Shown: in pieces, positions 12,601 to 24,430 of the stretch
Layout: the number at the start of each line of letters is the position of its first letter
Numbering within the stretch: the first letter of the stretch is position 1
Source of the DNA: Crambe crambe
Lineage: Eukaryota > Porifera > Demospongiae > Poecilosclerida > Crambeidae
Length of the DNA: 64,000 nucleotides
Direction: 5' to 3'
Assembly (NCBI GenBank): GCA_963924555.1
Contig: OZ004584.1
Span: forward strand, 4,029,001 to 4,093,000
Made by a program: the position numbers and the translations under genes
The notes under the pieces: generated by a model
Databases searched by the model: none
What the model saw: only the letters and a program-made list of their open reading frames with translations
What the model was told of the DNA's origin: nothing

Positions 12601-12892
12601 TGAATGAAAATATTAAGTACACTACATTTTTTTCTGCTATGGACATTCTGTTAATATAAATCCATGTTAGCTTTGGTTAAAAATGTGATTCACAGCAAGT
12701 GTAATGACGGAGATTATCCAGATGAGATGGTTGCTAGGCAACCATTTAAATTGTTATTGCTATGGCTAAATGCCTAATGCTGACACAAGTCCAGCAAGTA
12801 GAATAGTGTAATAGGGGTGTAGAATGATCCCAAAATGCACTCAACAAAACTATAGACCCTTATGCAAGCTTTAATCCAAGTTCTGCCAGACT

Positions 12893-13186
12893 ATACTGAG
12901 CTGCAGTGTGAAGGGGTGTGCACCCACTATTATCCTTGGTCTCTACACTGAGGTTGCATTTAGCAATGAGCTCTTCAATCATGTCAACCCTCCCATGCTG
13001 GCAGGCATAGTGAAGAGGAGTACGTCTATCTGAAAACTGTAGTGTCGGTGTTTCATTCTTTATATCCATGATCAATGACATAGCAGATGGGAAGTCGCCT
13101 GATTTCAAAGCCATTTCGATTGCATGTTTTGTTTGGTCAATAGAAGTCATTCCTTGCTGAATTATGCACGTGACTGGGTTGCACAA
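12893..13186 (-). pseudogene. 5' end of ankyrin gene, truncated second copy
   Basis: From ATG 13186 the first about 98 codons match the ankyrin gene almost exactly. The frame then runs into the 4.0 kb transposon at 12892 and picks up a few foreign residues. The continuation is at 8867-8692. Even without the transposon this copy would keep only about 155 codons. Upstream sequence to about 14660 is duplicated with it, so it may still be transcribed. Confidence 0.9.
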
Positions 13187-14660
13187 TGATTCATGTGGCT
13201 ATACTTGTAACTACAGATATAGGTGGAGTCAGCATTGCTGGTTGTTTAATCCAACAATCTAAGTATAATCTCTCTCTCTCTCTCTCAGCTAGCTGTATAC
13301 TCATCTAAGCTCGCTGTGTGTACCTTGTACACCAGCTATTGGTTTGAAAGACAAGACTGTCAAGACTGTATTTCATTTCTCACCCCCTCCCACCTTTTCC
13401 CCTGCTTTTATCACTCATGCTCTTGGGTAGTACATAGCTAGTTGCTTTGAGATATCTTTGTACACCTTAGTGTGAGGTTTAGCATCATAGGTATGTAATT
13501 GGCTAGGTATAGCTACAGCAGGTAGGATCTCTATACCACTGAAAGTATTGGGTGGGTGGATGCTAGCCTCGTCCACAGGCCCTTGAGCAGAAGTGAGAGA
13601 TCATATTACATATCATACATATGACTCTATTCCCACAGGGCCATATGAAATGTATGCCACATAACTTAGTAATTAATTTTGATTCATGCAATCGGAGATA
13701 TGACTGGGTTGCATGCTCCTTCGAGATATATTATAGTGATACACAGGGAAATTATAGCACTGCAGTATATCATATATGTAGCTAGCTACACATTAGGTAT
13801 TTGCTGAATCATCACTAGTTACTCTCAACTATTCTCCACATACATGTATATACACCATACAAATACATATACAGTGCAGGACTGGAGTGCAGAGTTTACA
13901 CCGAATCCATGCACTCATGCATCTTTAAGTATCACACATTGTCATACTGGTGGTGTTAAGATTGTGTGCACATAGCTCACACAGTAGCTGTACTAAAATT
14001 TACCACTTCACCCACCTACAGTTTAGCTTGGCACAGTATAGCAGGATCAGACTTACTGTATTATCATGTGACATTGCATGCAGCTAGACTTTTATACCTT
14101 ATATAATGTAGTCATTAGCTAGTCTGCTAGTTTATAACACCAGCTGCTAATAGTATGCTGGAGATAAGGTAATTATATGTAGTACTGACTCCCCCTCCCC
14201 CCATTGAATGGGCTTAGCAAGTTTTTTTGCACTCTTTACACTTCATTAAACATTAACCTGTTTATAGCTATAATCAGGCAGCAAATTAATGTTAGCTGTA
14301 GGACATGACTACACTTATACATACATCATTATAACTATTAGTGTAATAGCCTTATGGTAAACCGATCAACTTACTCACACAACAGCTATAGCTCCTTCAG
14401 ATGTTGGTGCAAATTAAAGCAGCAGACAATCTGGAGGTAATCTGTGTGACCGATGACACTACTATAGGCTGTAATAGCTATAGTAGTTATATATATACTA
14501 TCAAAATTTTGTGGGGGTTGTCGTGCACCTAATTAGGAATAGAGACTAGATTTGTAGTATTAATTTTATATTAGTGAAAAATGTTGTCATTGTTTCTGTG
14601 CATATGCAATTTCTTACACAGAAATCAAATAATGGCTCCAGTCCTCTAAAAATGCAGTGG
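13187..14660. repeat. Duplicate of ankyrin upstream region
   Basis: Parallels 5720-7055 with many small indels, for example an extra segment near 14150-14220. It carries the same CT-run (13269-13285). No gene of its own is seen. Confidence 0.85.
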
Positions 14661-15260
14661 CTATTGGTCTGGTAGCTAACTGGCACTTTAAAAAAAATGC
14701 TTTGAATATGAAGAGAGACTGGCTATATCAACCTCTAGCTACCTCTTGGTAGTAGTAAATGGTCCTGGCTATGTTTATTAGTGCACTACATGCTGCATGG
14801 TGCGATTCTGCATTGGAACAACAATTACAACATGCATACTATATCCACACCATCTCACAAGAATACTGTTTCGGCTAAAATATTAATGTTCAGGTGACTG
14901 GTTGCAGTGCTACCTAGGAGATGAGTATAAAATTCATGCCAGGTTTGCATTCGAAAACAATGCCAATGCCATGCATATAGCTAGTAATCTTCATAAAGCC
15001 AGGCTAAACCTAAGACTAAGTTATGTTAATCCAGAGAGACTGCTTTGTCGGAAGGAAAAAAGGTGTAGGTAATCCATTATTTGCACTTCATTAGTAGTGC
15101 AATTTCATCAACCATTTTACATGGAAGAACCTGCCTTGAATTTCACTGGGACCACTTTGATCACACTGATTGTCCTGCAACAAGCTTGTTGGTAAGTAGA
15201 TATGTAGTCTGCATGATCTTCTTTATGTTCACTATAATATAATTATAGCACACCCAATGG
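14661..15260. other. No gene recognised
   Basis: AT-rich unique sequence between the ankyrin duplicate and the tandem duplication. It has no long frame on either strand and no recognised repeat. Confidence 0.5.
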
Positions 15261-16656
15261 TAGGGTCTGCAACGTGAAAAATTGATATCCTAGTTTTGCA
15301 TAACTTGCACCTGTTTCAAGTAGAGGGGATTGAAGCTTAAACAGCCCCACCTTCAAATCCTGGGTTTGTGATTGCTTAACAGAGAAATTCACTCGCGATG
15401 TACATTTTTGCGGTGTCAGCAAAATTGAGGTCAAGGGTCACATTTAGAATTCAAATTTTGGTGGTTCTAAGTGTTGTGCTCACCTTTACTGCCAAGTTGC
15501 TTCAAATTGAGCTGCTATAACTCCTGAAACAGAGTCTTGGACCCCTTATTCGCAAGCAGATGAGTTATCTTGGAGAGAACAATCAGCTGTGCTAGATGGG
15601 GGTCCATGAGAGGGCAATACCTCAATGTCCAGTTGTTTGGGGCTTGGTCCAAGATATGTAATGATGAAATCAGAATGAGCCCAAGGGGTCCTTTGCCATC
15701 TGGGCAGTGTACTTCCAGTTGTAGAAATGAGTGCACCAACATATCAACACTTGTTTAAACTACTCCAGTTGGCTGAGCAGACCACATGGTGTTCTGTCCA
15801 TGGCATAACAGTTCACCACTAAGTTTTCAGAAGTCTATCCCCATATCAAAATTGGGAGACCAGGCCGGTGTTTGGGAACTGTACACAGGATCGAAGCTCC
15901 AATAAGAAGTGGGAAACTGAAGGGGTCTGCTTAAATATACCTGAAAAGGCAGTGGCTACCAAGGACTAGAAATGTGACTTCTCAGTGTAGAGGTAGGTCT
16001 GAGGTATTGCCGTCACTAGTCTATTTTCAATTATTTTGAAAGGTCTAGCAGCTAGACTATGCCCTCACATAATAGACTATAGCAATAGGCCCCAGATTAG
16101 TCATGCAATGCAAATGAAAATGTGGTTAATATTGCTATGCTAGTTTTGCCCATCTGTTCCTAGATCCTGTGGTTGTACCCTCTGAGATGCTTGTGTCAAA
16201 GTATGTGTATATTACATTATTGTGGATAGCAAACATGAATCTAGTAGCAGTGAAGTTGAGCACGTCGTGTTTTGTTTGTCCCTTGCTTATCACTCCATGC
16301 CATTTCCTAGTGAACTTGGTTATTATGGCCTGACGATCAAGAAACTGATCGACAAACAGTTACAAGAAAGGGGGAGGTACCCATACAACACATACAAATT
16401 TGTAGAAAAGGTGGTATCCTCAGATGTGCCCAATCCCCTAATGCCAGAAGAATTTGCAGGTGGAAATGCAAGGTCTAGTTTGAGTTTTGGATGACAAGAT
16501 GAAGGAACAAGAGGAAATAGAGAAGTTGAAAAACTATAGTAGATTTACCAGAGAGTGAAATGAAAGGAAGTAGACTTATCTTTGACAAGGAAACTATTTC
16601 TTGTTTGTTTTGAGCAAGGTAAATTTATCTTTTGGTGATCAAAAGTCTTTTTTTAA

Positions 16657-17272
16657 GGGTGCTTGCAATAGCATGCCCGTGCTTCTATTTCTAGAGTTTG
16701 AAAAGGTTGTCCTGCACTTATACTGCAGCTAGTCAGATAATTTTATAGTCTTATCTTCAGATAGGATCAATCTACACACTATGTGATAGTTATTAAGAGG
16801 GGGTGGGGCATGGTGTGGCTAAAGTACCTTAAACCATAAAATTTTGATTGCCTCGTACATCTCAGGAACCACTGGTTGGAATTAGCTCATTTTTTGCATG
16901 CAGCTTTCATAAGCCAAGGTGATCAATGTAACAGTTAGTTTTTTTCTATATCTAGCCTAGCAAGGTCGGGCATCAAAAAATGAGAATAAACAAAAAAATA
17001 ATATTGAAATTCAGAAAAACTCAATGTTATGTTGTAGAATACAGATAAAAGGTGTCTGAGAGAAAAAATTATCCAAGTAAGTCCAACAGTTTCTGAGAAT
17101 TACAGGCATTAGCAAAGTTGTTTATAGCACCCACGAAATATTTAAAATTTTTTGTGTGTGTGGTAGTGACATGGTACTGTATAGCTAGGATATTTTGCTT
17201 ATTGCTGCTCTAAACAGCTCTGGAGTTATACTCCCCTAGCAACCATGCGTGGGCGGAGGGTTGCCAGCACCC
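16657..17272. mobile_element. 616-bp TTAA-flanked MITE, only in unit A
   Basis: Terminal inverted repeats are GGGTGCTTGCAA and TTGCCAGCACCC, one mismatch in 12. TTAA lies on both sides (16653-16656, 17273-17276). Unit B has the unfilled site with a single TTAA (about 25859-25862). TTAA targeting is typical of piggyBac and Kolobok elements; I cannot choose between them. No coding capacity. Confidence 0.9.
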
Positions 17273-17433
17273 TTAAAATAATTCTATTCTCCATCAATGT
17301 TGATGATCTGTTTCACCATTATTATGCAAGTGCACATATGCCTAATTACAACACCATGGAACCACTTCTCCTCCATGGACATCATGAACACACTATAATT
17401 ATGTGGGCCTGACTCTTACTCAGCCTCCTGGAG

Positions 17434-18202
17434 CAGAGCTGGATCCAGGGGAGGGGTTTGAGGGGGTTGCAAACTCCCTTTTTGTTCCCAAGCTATTATA
17501 CAATTTGACCATGCCTACTTGCTTAGCCATGTCTATTTTTCTTTGACAATTTGTGTTTCTCCTCTAAAGTAGTGTAATTAGAAGAGAGAACATGTTACAT
17601 GTGTGGGCTAACTAAACTAGGAACTAATGCGGTTACTATAAAAATTATCATCTAAGGCTACGGTCAAAGAAAGAAACAATCTATGTATACATGATGAATC
17701 CATTTTGGCTTTCACTTTCAAGGTCACACATTGGATAACTTGGTACATACTAACTGTGATTTCCTTTTACGATTGCACCTGTGACCATGCACGTGTCATT
17801 CAAAGATATCTTTCGGAGTATGTGATTTCCTTAAACAATCACACCTGTAATCTTGTATGTGTCACTTCAAAGATATCTTTTGGAGCACTTTGGCTTACTT
17901 TTCAAGGTCACACATTAGATAACTCGGTGCATACTAACTGTAATTTGAGGTGTGACCTTGCATGTGTCACTTAGCTACAACACAAATTTTGGGATGCTTC
18001 ATCTCTCATGATGCACACAAACCGGATTCGATTTTGTGCAACTAATAATTTAAGCAATGCTCAATAGTGGTAGCCTACCAGTGAAGCCAACATGGGTCCT
18101 CCAAAACTAATATGCTCCTTCTTGCACCTTTCCTCATGGTCCAGTGTTTGTGCTCCTAATCCTGTCAACCCCACCTATCTAAAAACCCTGGATCCAGCCC
18201 TG
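17434..18202. mobile_element. hAT-type MITE, copy in unit A
   Basis: Starts CAGAGCTGGATCCAGG and ends CCTGGATCCAGCCCTG. Further copies are at 26019-26787 (unit B) and 35892-36468 (inverted, shorter), with a partial end near 37325-37370. Internal direct repeats of 'aaggtcacacatt' blocks are present. No convincing target duplication is seen. Open frames inside (17705-17974) are repeat-derived and not called as genes. Confidence 0.75.
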
Positions 18203-18739
18203 TAGAGTAGTTTTGATATGTTGGTGCACTCATTTCTACAACTGGAATGGGGAGATACTAACCACACACTTACTATACCAACTGGAAGTACACTGCCCAG
18301 ATGGCAAAGGACCCCTTGGGTTCATTCTGATTTCATCATTACATATCTTGGACCAAGCCCCAAACAACTGAACATTGAGGGATTGCCCTCTCATGGACCC
18401 CCATCTAGCACAGCTGATTGTTCTCTCCAAGATAACTCATCTGCTTGCAAATAAGGGATCCAAGGCTCTGTTTCAGGAGTTATAGCAGCTCAATTTGAAG
18501 CAACTTGGCAGTCAAGGTGAGCACAACACTTAGAACCATCAAAATTTGAATTCCAAATTTGACCCTTGACCTCATTTTTGCTGACACCGCAAAAATGTAC
18601 ATCGCGAGTGAATTTCTCTGTTAAGCAATCACAAACCCAGGATTTGAAGGTGTGGCTGTTTAAGCTTCAACCCCCTCTACTTAAAACAGGTGCAAGTTAT
18701 GCAAAACTAGGATATTGATTTTTCATGTTGCAGACCCTA

Positions 18740-19120
18740 CCAATGGCAATTTGTTCAGTGTGATCACATTTTTCTTTTGAGTGTATATAGCTACCCTCAT
18801 GACTGAGTTATTCTGGTCTTAATGGTGACTATGTTCTGAAAAGGTTCGTATCCAAATGTGAATTTTATCCCTTTTTTATAGCATCCTTCTTTTGATAATG
18901 TCCTGAATTAGGCATTAGCTAATAGCAGAAATCTAAATCACACACATCTAGTCAAGTGTTTACTGTAATACTGTAGATAAAGTGATCACAATAATCGTAC
19001 TCACAGGATCTGGACAACCCGAATTTTGTCTGTGCAGTTGACCTGTGCATTATACATAGTCTATCAAGACATTCTCTTGTGAATAGTCACTCTGCAACTG
19101 ACTTGAGAGATTGATCTGGC
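18740..19120. other. No gene recognised (same in 27343-27715)
   Basis: Sequence between the hAT-like element and the aerolysin-like pseudogene. No coding signal is seen on either strand. Confidence 0.5.
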
Positions 19121-19129
19121 TATGTACTT

Positions 19130-19840
19130 CCATCCAAGCTTACCTTGAGGTTGAGTTAACGGATCGAAGTTCCTCAGTGTTTGGAACTGAATATCAGGGT
19201 GCAAGTGAAACAGACACATTCTACATTGCTGCTGGAGAAAAAGTAGTTCACTAAAGCTATAATTTAGTAATGGTAGAGTGATGTGGTAGTCTTGAACTGA
19301 TCACCACTCAAAAGCATATGTTCTCTGTTGATGCAGGGAAGACTTGTGTTCCTTAGTTGGGGTCTGGTATATTGGTGTGTTTATGGGGCCTCACAGGCAA
19401 AGATTGATTGCCTTGGCTTTGGACTGCTTCGTTAATCCTGATCTCCACACTTTGATAGTCACAACAAAACAAGAGATAAAAACCATCACTTAGCTATGAC
19501 AGCTCCAAAGGAGCAACAGATCAAGTGAATCTGTAACAATAACAGAATTGTAGTCTGTATAACTGCAGGTATGGTACTAGCAGAAAGTACGTAAAGTCAC
19601 TGTGTCTGTGACAGTTAGTGTCTCTGGCACTTATACGTTCTACCAAAACAGTTGAATAATCCTTCACATTTCCAGTAAATGCTCCTGCAGGGCAATGCAC
19701 ATGAGTCACTGCAGCTCTCTATGAGGGAAACCTTGACACCCCAAGATTATGTACACTCTTGATTCTGGTAAAAATGTTCTCTTTTGATATAAAGTGTGTC
19801 TCAGTTGTTATGAAAGCAGAAAGTTACTCCCTGACAATAG
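19130..19840 (+). pseudogene. Aerolysin-like pseudogene (copy 2, unit A)
   Basis: Same order of segments as at 7140-8190, shorter and with more deletions. A lectin-like beta-rich piece lies at about 19145-19255, the pore-module start near 19440-19480, and the C-terminal part at about 19640-19835. Many stops and frame changes; no complete frame. The sequence downstream to about 20310 is also shared with 8190-8690, so the pseudogene and its 3' flank were duplicated together. Confidence 0.55.
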
Positions 19841-20389
19841 AAAGTAAAGGCTGACTCTGGTAGGTGTTACTTTTTGAGTTTCTCTTGAATCCTGTATGCA
19901 TAGTAGCTATGTCTTAGCTGCTATATTCTTATAACACAAGAGTTTACAAAGAATTTGGAGATCTAGTCTCAAAGGCCATTCTTTCCTTCCCCCCTTCCTC
20001 TTTATAACTATGAGGATGAGAAAGTTAGATTCGGCATATCTACGTACGTATGGCACTGGATAAGTTAACTGTGTTACTGTAGTTAGAGTAGTGGATAATC
20101 CATGTTTCAGCACTTGGCAAGTTGTATACATAGGTACTGTACTCATGACTTGAAGGAGCCTTTGGATGTAGCAATAGCATTAGAGAGTTGTTGGATAGCT
20201 ACCATATCAGGAAAGATTGGGAGGTACATCCTCACAGTTTCTCTTAGCTATGTATGTCAGCTACATAACATGCTAGAGATGCATGTTCTTACTATACTGG
20301 TCTATAGTTATTGAGGTCACAATCACTATTATGAATGAAATATATGGTCACACAAGAGACAGATGATTTGCCACTAGCTACACCATTCT

Positions 20390-20628
20390 TGTTACAGTAG
20401 CTACGTAGATCTCTATTATTTTTGGGCTCATGTGTCAACTCTTGGCTTCACGAGACTATAATGTTGTGCACATGCACACTTGTCCACTCCACCTCGTGCC
20501 AAGAAGAACAACTTCAACCGATCAGCTTCCACCCACCCAACCCCTTATATCTGGATTCTTTCCATCATTTGGGCTATCCCAATGATGATGTGATCGGTGT
20601 TGGACTGGATGTAGGGTAATTCCCAACA
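20390..20628 (-). mobile_element. Solo LTR (239 bp) with target duplication
   Basis: Read on the minus strand it starts TGTTGGGAATTACCC and ends CTGTAACA (TG...CA boundaries), with a TATAAGG motif inside. ATTCT lies on both sides (20385-20389, 20629-20633), a 5-bp target duplication. No retrotransposon coding region is adjacent, so internal sequence was lost by LTR-LTR recombination. The strand is chosen from the TATA-like motif and could be the reverse. TGTTGGGAATTACC ends recall Copia-type LTRs. Confidence 0.85.
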
Positions 20629-20633
20629 ATTCT

Positions 20634-22149
20634 CCCCCTTCACACCACTTAGCGCCCGACTGTACTAAGGAATGATTAGGGGCAGGGTTTCCGGTCCAAT
20701 AACTACACGACAGGGGGTTGTGGACCAAATCAGGACTTCCTCAAGATAACAATCAAAGTAAGGTATAAAGGTAGGTGGGAATTAACAAAACAACAACATG
20801 CCTTCCTCTTCAACAAGAGGTGATAAATCAATCCCAATCAATCTATAGCTCAGTTCATTCATACTCTAGCTCTATCTTCATACTCTATGTGCTGCCTTAA
20901 AAAATTGGCCACAGTGATTGCATTAATTGATTTGAAGCTCTTGTTCTTTAATATTATGATGAAGTGATAGCAGAAAATGAATAATAAGGACCTTCACATC
21001 CCTATACACTACTCTACATCTTCTTAGAAATGTTATTACTACTACTAAGTGAAAGCACTAAGTGCAAACCCTCCATGCTGCAATATAAGCTTACAGATTC
21101 AGAGCCTGAGCATGGGGTAATATGGATCATTTGCTTTGTTCATTTACTCTTGAAGGGAGCAAAGCAAAACCAATGGGTATAAATGCTTAGAACTGGAGAA
21201 CCAGCTGTCAAAAATATGCTGCCTTGCACTTTGAAGGTACCCAATCATCACTCAAATTGAACAGATTCTTCAAGACTAGGCAGATATTAATGTTCCTTTT
21301 GTAAGAGATATGAAAAATGGAAGTTGGAACCTTTGCGAGTGTATTCTGTCCATTAAAGAAAAAAAATCTGTGGAATTGTAGCAATTGTGCTCCTTTAGCC
21401 CATGCTGTTTGGTATTGGCACTAATAGCTGACTGGACAATTAGTCACTTTTAGCATTAATACATGTGTCTGTAGACAACTCAAGAAATCCATAAACTGTG
21501 AGAAACATTAAAACTTAGAGCACTTACAAAAACTATCATGAATAGTGAGAGAGAGAAAACATTTGAACACTTGAGCAGTGAACAGTGAACTACTATGGAA
21601 CAAGAATGGGACAGCATGCATGTAGAGTGATTCATATCCTGACGAAATGCATCTTGGTTCACCCCTTTACGTAACTGTAAAAATGTCTTGAAAAATGGCT
21701 TGATCGTGATAACTATAATTATATGAACTTGAATATGAAAGTTTATTAGCTAAACTAATCATGATATTAAGTTTGTGTTCACACATATTCTATCTTGCTA
21801 ACAGCTATTGTATGGAAATAATGTCATAATCTTCATGATTTATTTCTGCTGCTTTATCATTGCCCTCCATCTGTAATCCTTTGAATGAGCCTGTGATGTA
21901 ATGCATAGGGAGGTGAATAAAATTAGTAGCTTAATTGCTAGACTACCATGATATCTAAATATGACTAGCTGTGTATGAAAATGTTCTAAATATCTAGCCT
22001 CCTCATCATCTCTGTAACAGGTTACTGCAGAATGGAGACAATTATTGTCATTGCTCCTTCCCCCCTCTCCCCATAACCACTCAAAGTTTCCCTCATGGAA
22101 TTAATGGAGTATGGGGTAGGGAGAGGTTGGTAGGTTAAATATTCGAGTC
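20634..22149. other. No gene recognised (same in 29226-30738)
   Basis: About 1.5 kb without a credible frame on either strand. It may contain the 3' UTR of the minus-strand somatomedin-B-like gene close to 22150. Confidence 0.45.
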
Positions 22150-23517
22150 CTACAATAGCCATACCATTTGTGCTAGTTCCACCCTCAGCTGCTGAATAAG
22201 CTGATGTAGTTTTGAATTGACTGAATAATGAATGAGTATTATTATGATAATATTAAACAAGTGATAGTTATAATACACACCTTTAGTGGAGGTGGTAGGT
22301 TTCACCCTTGGCAGCCAAGTATCCTGATGTAACTCTGAATTTACTGAGGAATGACAGATATCATGAGAATAATAACAAGTGGTCGTTTTAATGGTCATAC
22401 ACACCTGTACTGGTGGAACAAAATTCCTTAAAATCTCCACAACAATCATTTCTCATTATGCAGCAATCATCACAATAACATGATGTGGAATCTGAAGTGT
22501 TGACTCTACAGGCACTGCTGTCACTAGTACCATTACAACATCCTTCAGGTAGTTTATTATGCTGGCAACTATTAAGTCCTGAAAATAGATCAACATTATA
22601 AACCATTAGCACTTTATTCTATGTGCATACCATACCTGTACTGGTGGAACAAAATTCCATAAAATCTCCACAACAATCATTTCTCATTTTGCAGTAATTA
22701 TCACAATAACATGATGTGGCATCTGAAATATTGACTCTACAGGGACTGCTTTCCATAGGATTATCACAACATCTTTTAGGTACTTTATTATCCAGGCAAC
22801 TATTAGGTCCTGAAACATTGTGACATCCTACACTTTCTATGTCAGAGCAGCAGTCATTACGCTGGTGACACGCTCGATCACAGTAACACATGTCATAAAC
22901 TGAACATTCTGTTGCATTACAACATCCAGTGAAGCCTCGAGATGCACAGGTGGGTTCTGAGAAGGTTAGGAGTCTGATAAAAAGTATTGTGATTCATAGT
23001 GTTAAGTTCTACCTATAGAAGAAGAGCTGCATACCAGATCATAATGATACATTCCATGGCTTCTACCACATGTTCCCCCTTCAAGATTTCATGCGCAGAA
23101 GGTAGATTTGGGAATGTTACACAAGTACTTTGTTAATAATTTATTACGTTAAATGAGTTTATTTACTGTACAACAAGTAACCTGAATTTAATTAGTATGG
23201 GTAGCTAATTAGATTTGGCAATTTATCTTTTACTCTAGTACAATAAATAGTATGAAAAATGTGTTTATTTGCCTAATAATTACACAGCAGCTAATACCAA
23301 CGATTATGTAATTATCAGTAGCAGTGACAAATGCACTTCAATTTGTATAACAGTTAGTTATAGCTTAAGCTGTATAGTTACCTGATTGTTGAATTTGCTC
23401 TAGCCTTGCTATGAGATCTGAAATCAGGTGATTACGACTGACTTGAGGATGAGCCAGTACTGAGCAGGATAAAAAAAGTAAGCCACTGAATTGTAGCAAC
23501 CAAGTAGAGGAGAACAT
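22150..23517 (-). CDS. Secreted protein with three somatomedin-B-like domains (copy A)
   Basis: Five exons join in frame with GT-AG borders: 23517-23382, 22956-22636, 22578-22405, 22334-22281 and 22220-22150. Together they make 756 bases, 251 residues plus stop. Exon 1 gives an N-terminal signal peptide (MFSSTWLLQ, then FLSCSVLA and likely cleavage before HPQVS). Exons 2 and 3 carry three Cys-rich modules, each ending in the pattern CYCDxxCxxRNDCCxD(F/I)xxxC, the hallmark of somatomedin B (the first ends with GC after four residues). Modules 2 and 3 have two extra cysteines upstream compared with the usual eight. Exons 4 and 5 give a short Thr-rich linker and a tail. All introns are phase 1, which suits domain shuffling. 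The partner is unknown; SMB domains in other proteins bind extracellular ligands. The unit-B copy is also intact. Confidence 0.85.
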
Positions 23518-24430
23518 CTTTCTATAGTTGTTCACTGCAAGGGTTTCTCATCTGTCTTCTGGTTTTATAACAGCTTATATAGGATAACATCCATTTTCAA
23601 TGTAGCAATTACGTTATATATTTTTTCTACCTATTTATGGTAGCATATTTGCAGTGGTCTTCCTGAATTGAGTGGCAGCAATTATTGTTCTGGAAAGTAT
23701 CAGAACCAAGTTGCTCCTACCTTCGGTAATCTCCCTTGTTAACATTCTTTCAGAACCAAAACAGAACACAATGTGAAATTTGAAGTGTAACTGGAACACT
23801 CTCCTTTTAATTTTAATTGGATGTGTAACTGGACATTATTTGTTCTAAGAATGATCTACAACTTGTCTATATAGTCATAATTATGTGACTGTGGTCTGAA
23901 TGGAGAGGTGGTCAACACTACTGTTAAATCCCAAACCTATTATTACCCCACGTGTGCATGCACAGCAAGGGGTAAAGTGATCATGCTTGGTGTGGACAGA
24001 TATGTGTCCCCCCAAAAATTTCCAAAGCAGCAAAACTACACATTTATCAATACTTACTCCATTTATAACCTCAGCAGTCAACCAACTGCAAATAAACCTT
24101 TTAGCTGCCACTCAAAGCCAGCTCAATTCTTACTAAACGTATGTAATTCGCTCTGTACCTATACAAAAATAAAAATATATATGGCATGTAAAATTCGCAC
24201 GGGGTATGAAATCTCCAATTAGCTACTCTAGTTGCTTCTCTTTTTCTCCCACTAATTGTTGCATGACTCATTACAAACACCCCTGAGTATACTACAGGTT
24301 TTCTACTGGCACACAATGGAAGTGTTCTACCTGCAATTCTAAACACTCAACAACTAAATAAGCAGAACTGAACAGAATTGCAGCAGATTCAAAATGAGAA
24401 TATGGAGTGTATGCTTCTTGTCAACTAAGT
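23518..24430. other. Upstream of SMB gene A, no other gene recognised
   Basis: Likely holds the promoter of the somatomedin-B-like gene. No clear TATA box could be assigned. Open frames at 23881-24346 are short, differ between units A and B and have no domain. Confidence 0.4.

Larger units (their letters stand above)
8868..12892. mobile_element. 4.0 kb TIR DNA transposon inserted in ankyrin copy 2
   Basis: Ends are AGTCCGGCAGAA on the left and TTCTGCCAGACT on the right, a 12-bp terminal inverted repeat with one mismatch. A second shared block (GGTCTATAGTTTT) lies a few tens of bases inside each end. The flanks are ATACT at 8863-8867 and ATACT at 12893-12897, a 5-bp target duplication. The uninterrupted sequence is seen in the intact gene at about 5429-5440 (ccatactgag), which proves the insertion. 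The element carries a decayed CXC-domain gene (about 10979-12600), three tandem repeat copies (9917-10100) and an A-run (10154-10173). I do not assign a superfamily; a 5-bp duplication fits few families. Confidence 0.85.
15261..18739. mobile_element. hAT-like element with long inverted repeats, copy A
   Basis: Ends are TAGGGTCTGCAAC and GTTGCAGACCCTA; the arms continue for about 0.5 kb (15261-15765 and 18215-18739). CCAATGG lies directly outside both ends (15254-15260 and 18740-18746), a 7-bp match compatible with an eroded 8-bp hAT target duplication. TAGGG-type ends fit the hAT consensus. No transposase is recognised inside. A short frame (16222-16494) has no family I know and is interrupted in copy B. 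It contains a nested TTAA element (16657-17272) and a nested hAT MITE (17434-18202). Confidence 0.75.
15261..24430. repeat. Tandem duplication unit A (9.17 kb)
   Basis: Begins exactly at the TAGGG end of the hAT-like element and ends with 'tcaactaagt'. Unit B (24431-33007) follows directly. Identity is very high through the solo LTR and somatomedin-B gene and lower only near small indels. The main difference is the TTAA element missing from B. Confidence 0.9.

Noticed and set aside
12111-12646. Several overlapping frames of 69-118 codons on both strands
   Set aside because: They arise from the GC-rich palindrome of the foldback element and mirror each other across strands.
16222-16494. 90-codon frame in the hAT-like element as a transposase
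   Set aside because: No hAT catalytic or BED motif seen, and the unit-B copy is interrupted.
17705-17974. 89-codon frame repeated in both units
   Set aside because: Built from internal direct repeats of a MITE; no protein features.
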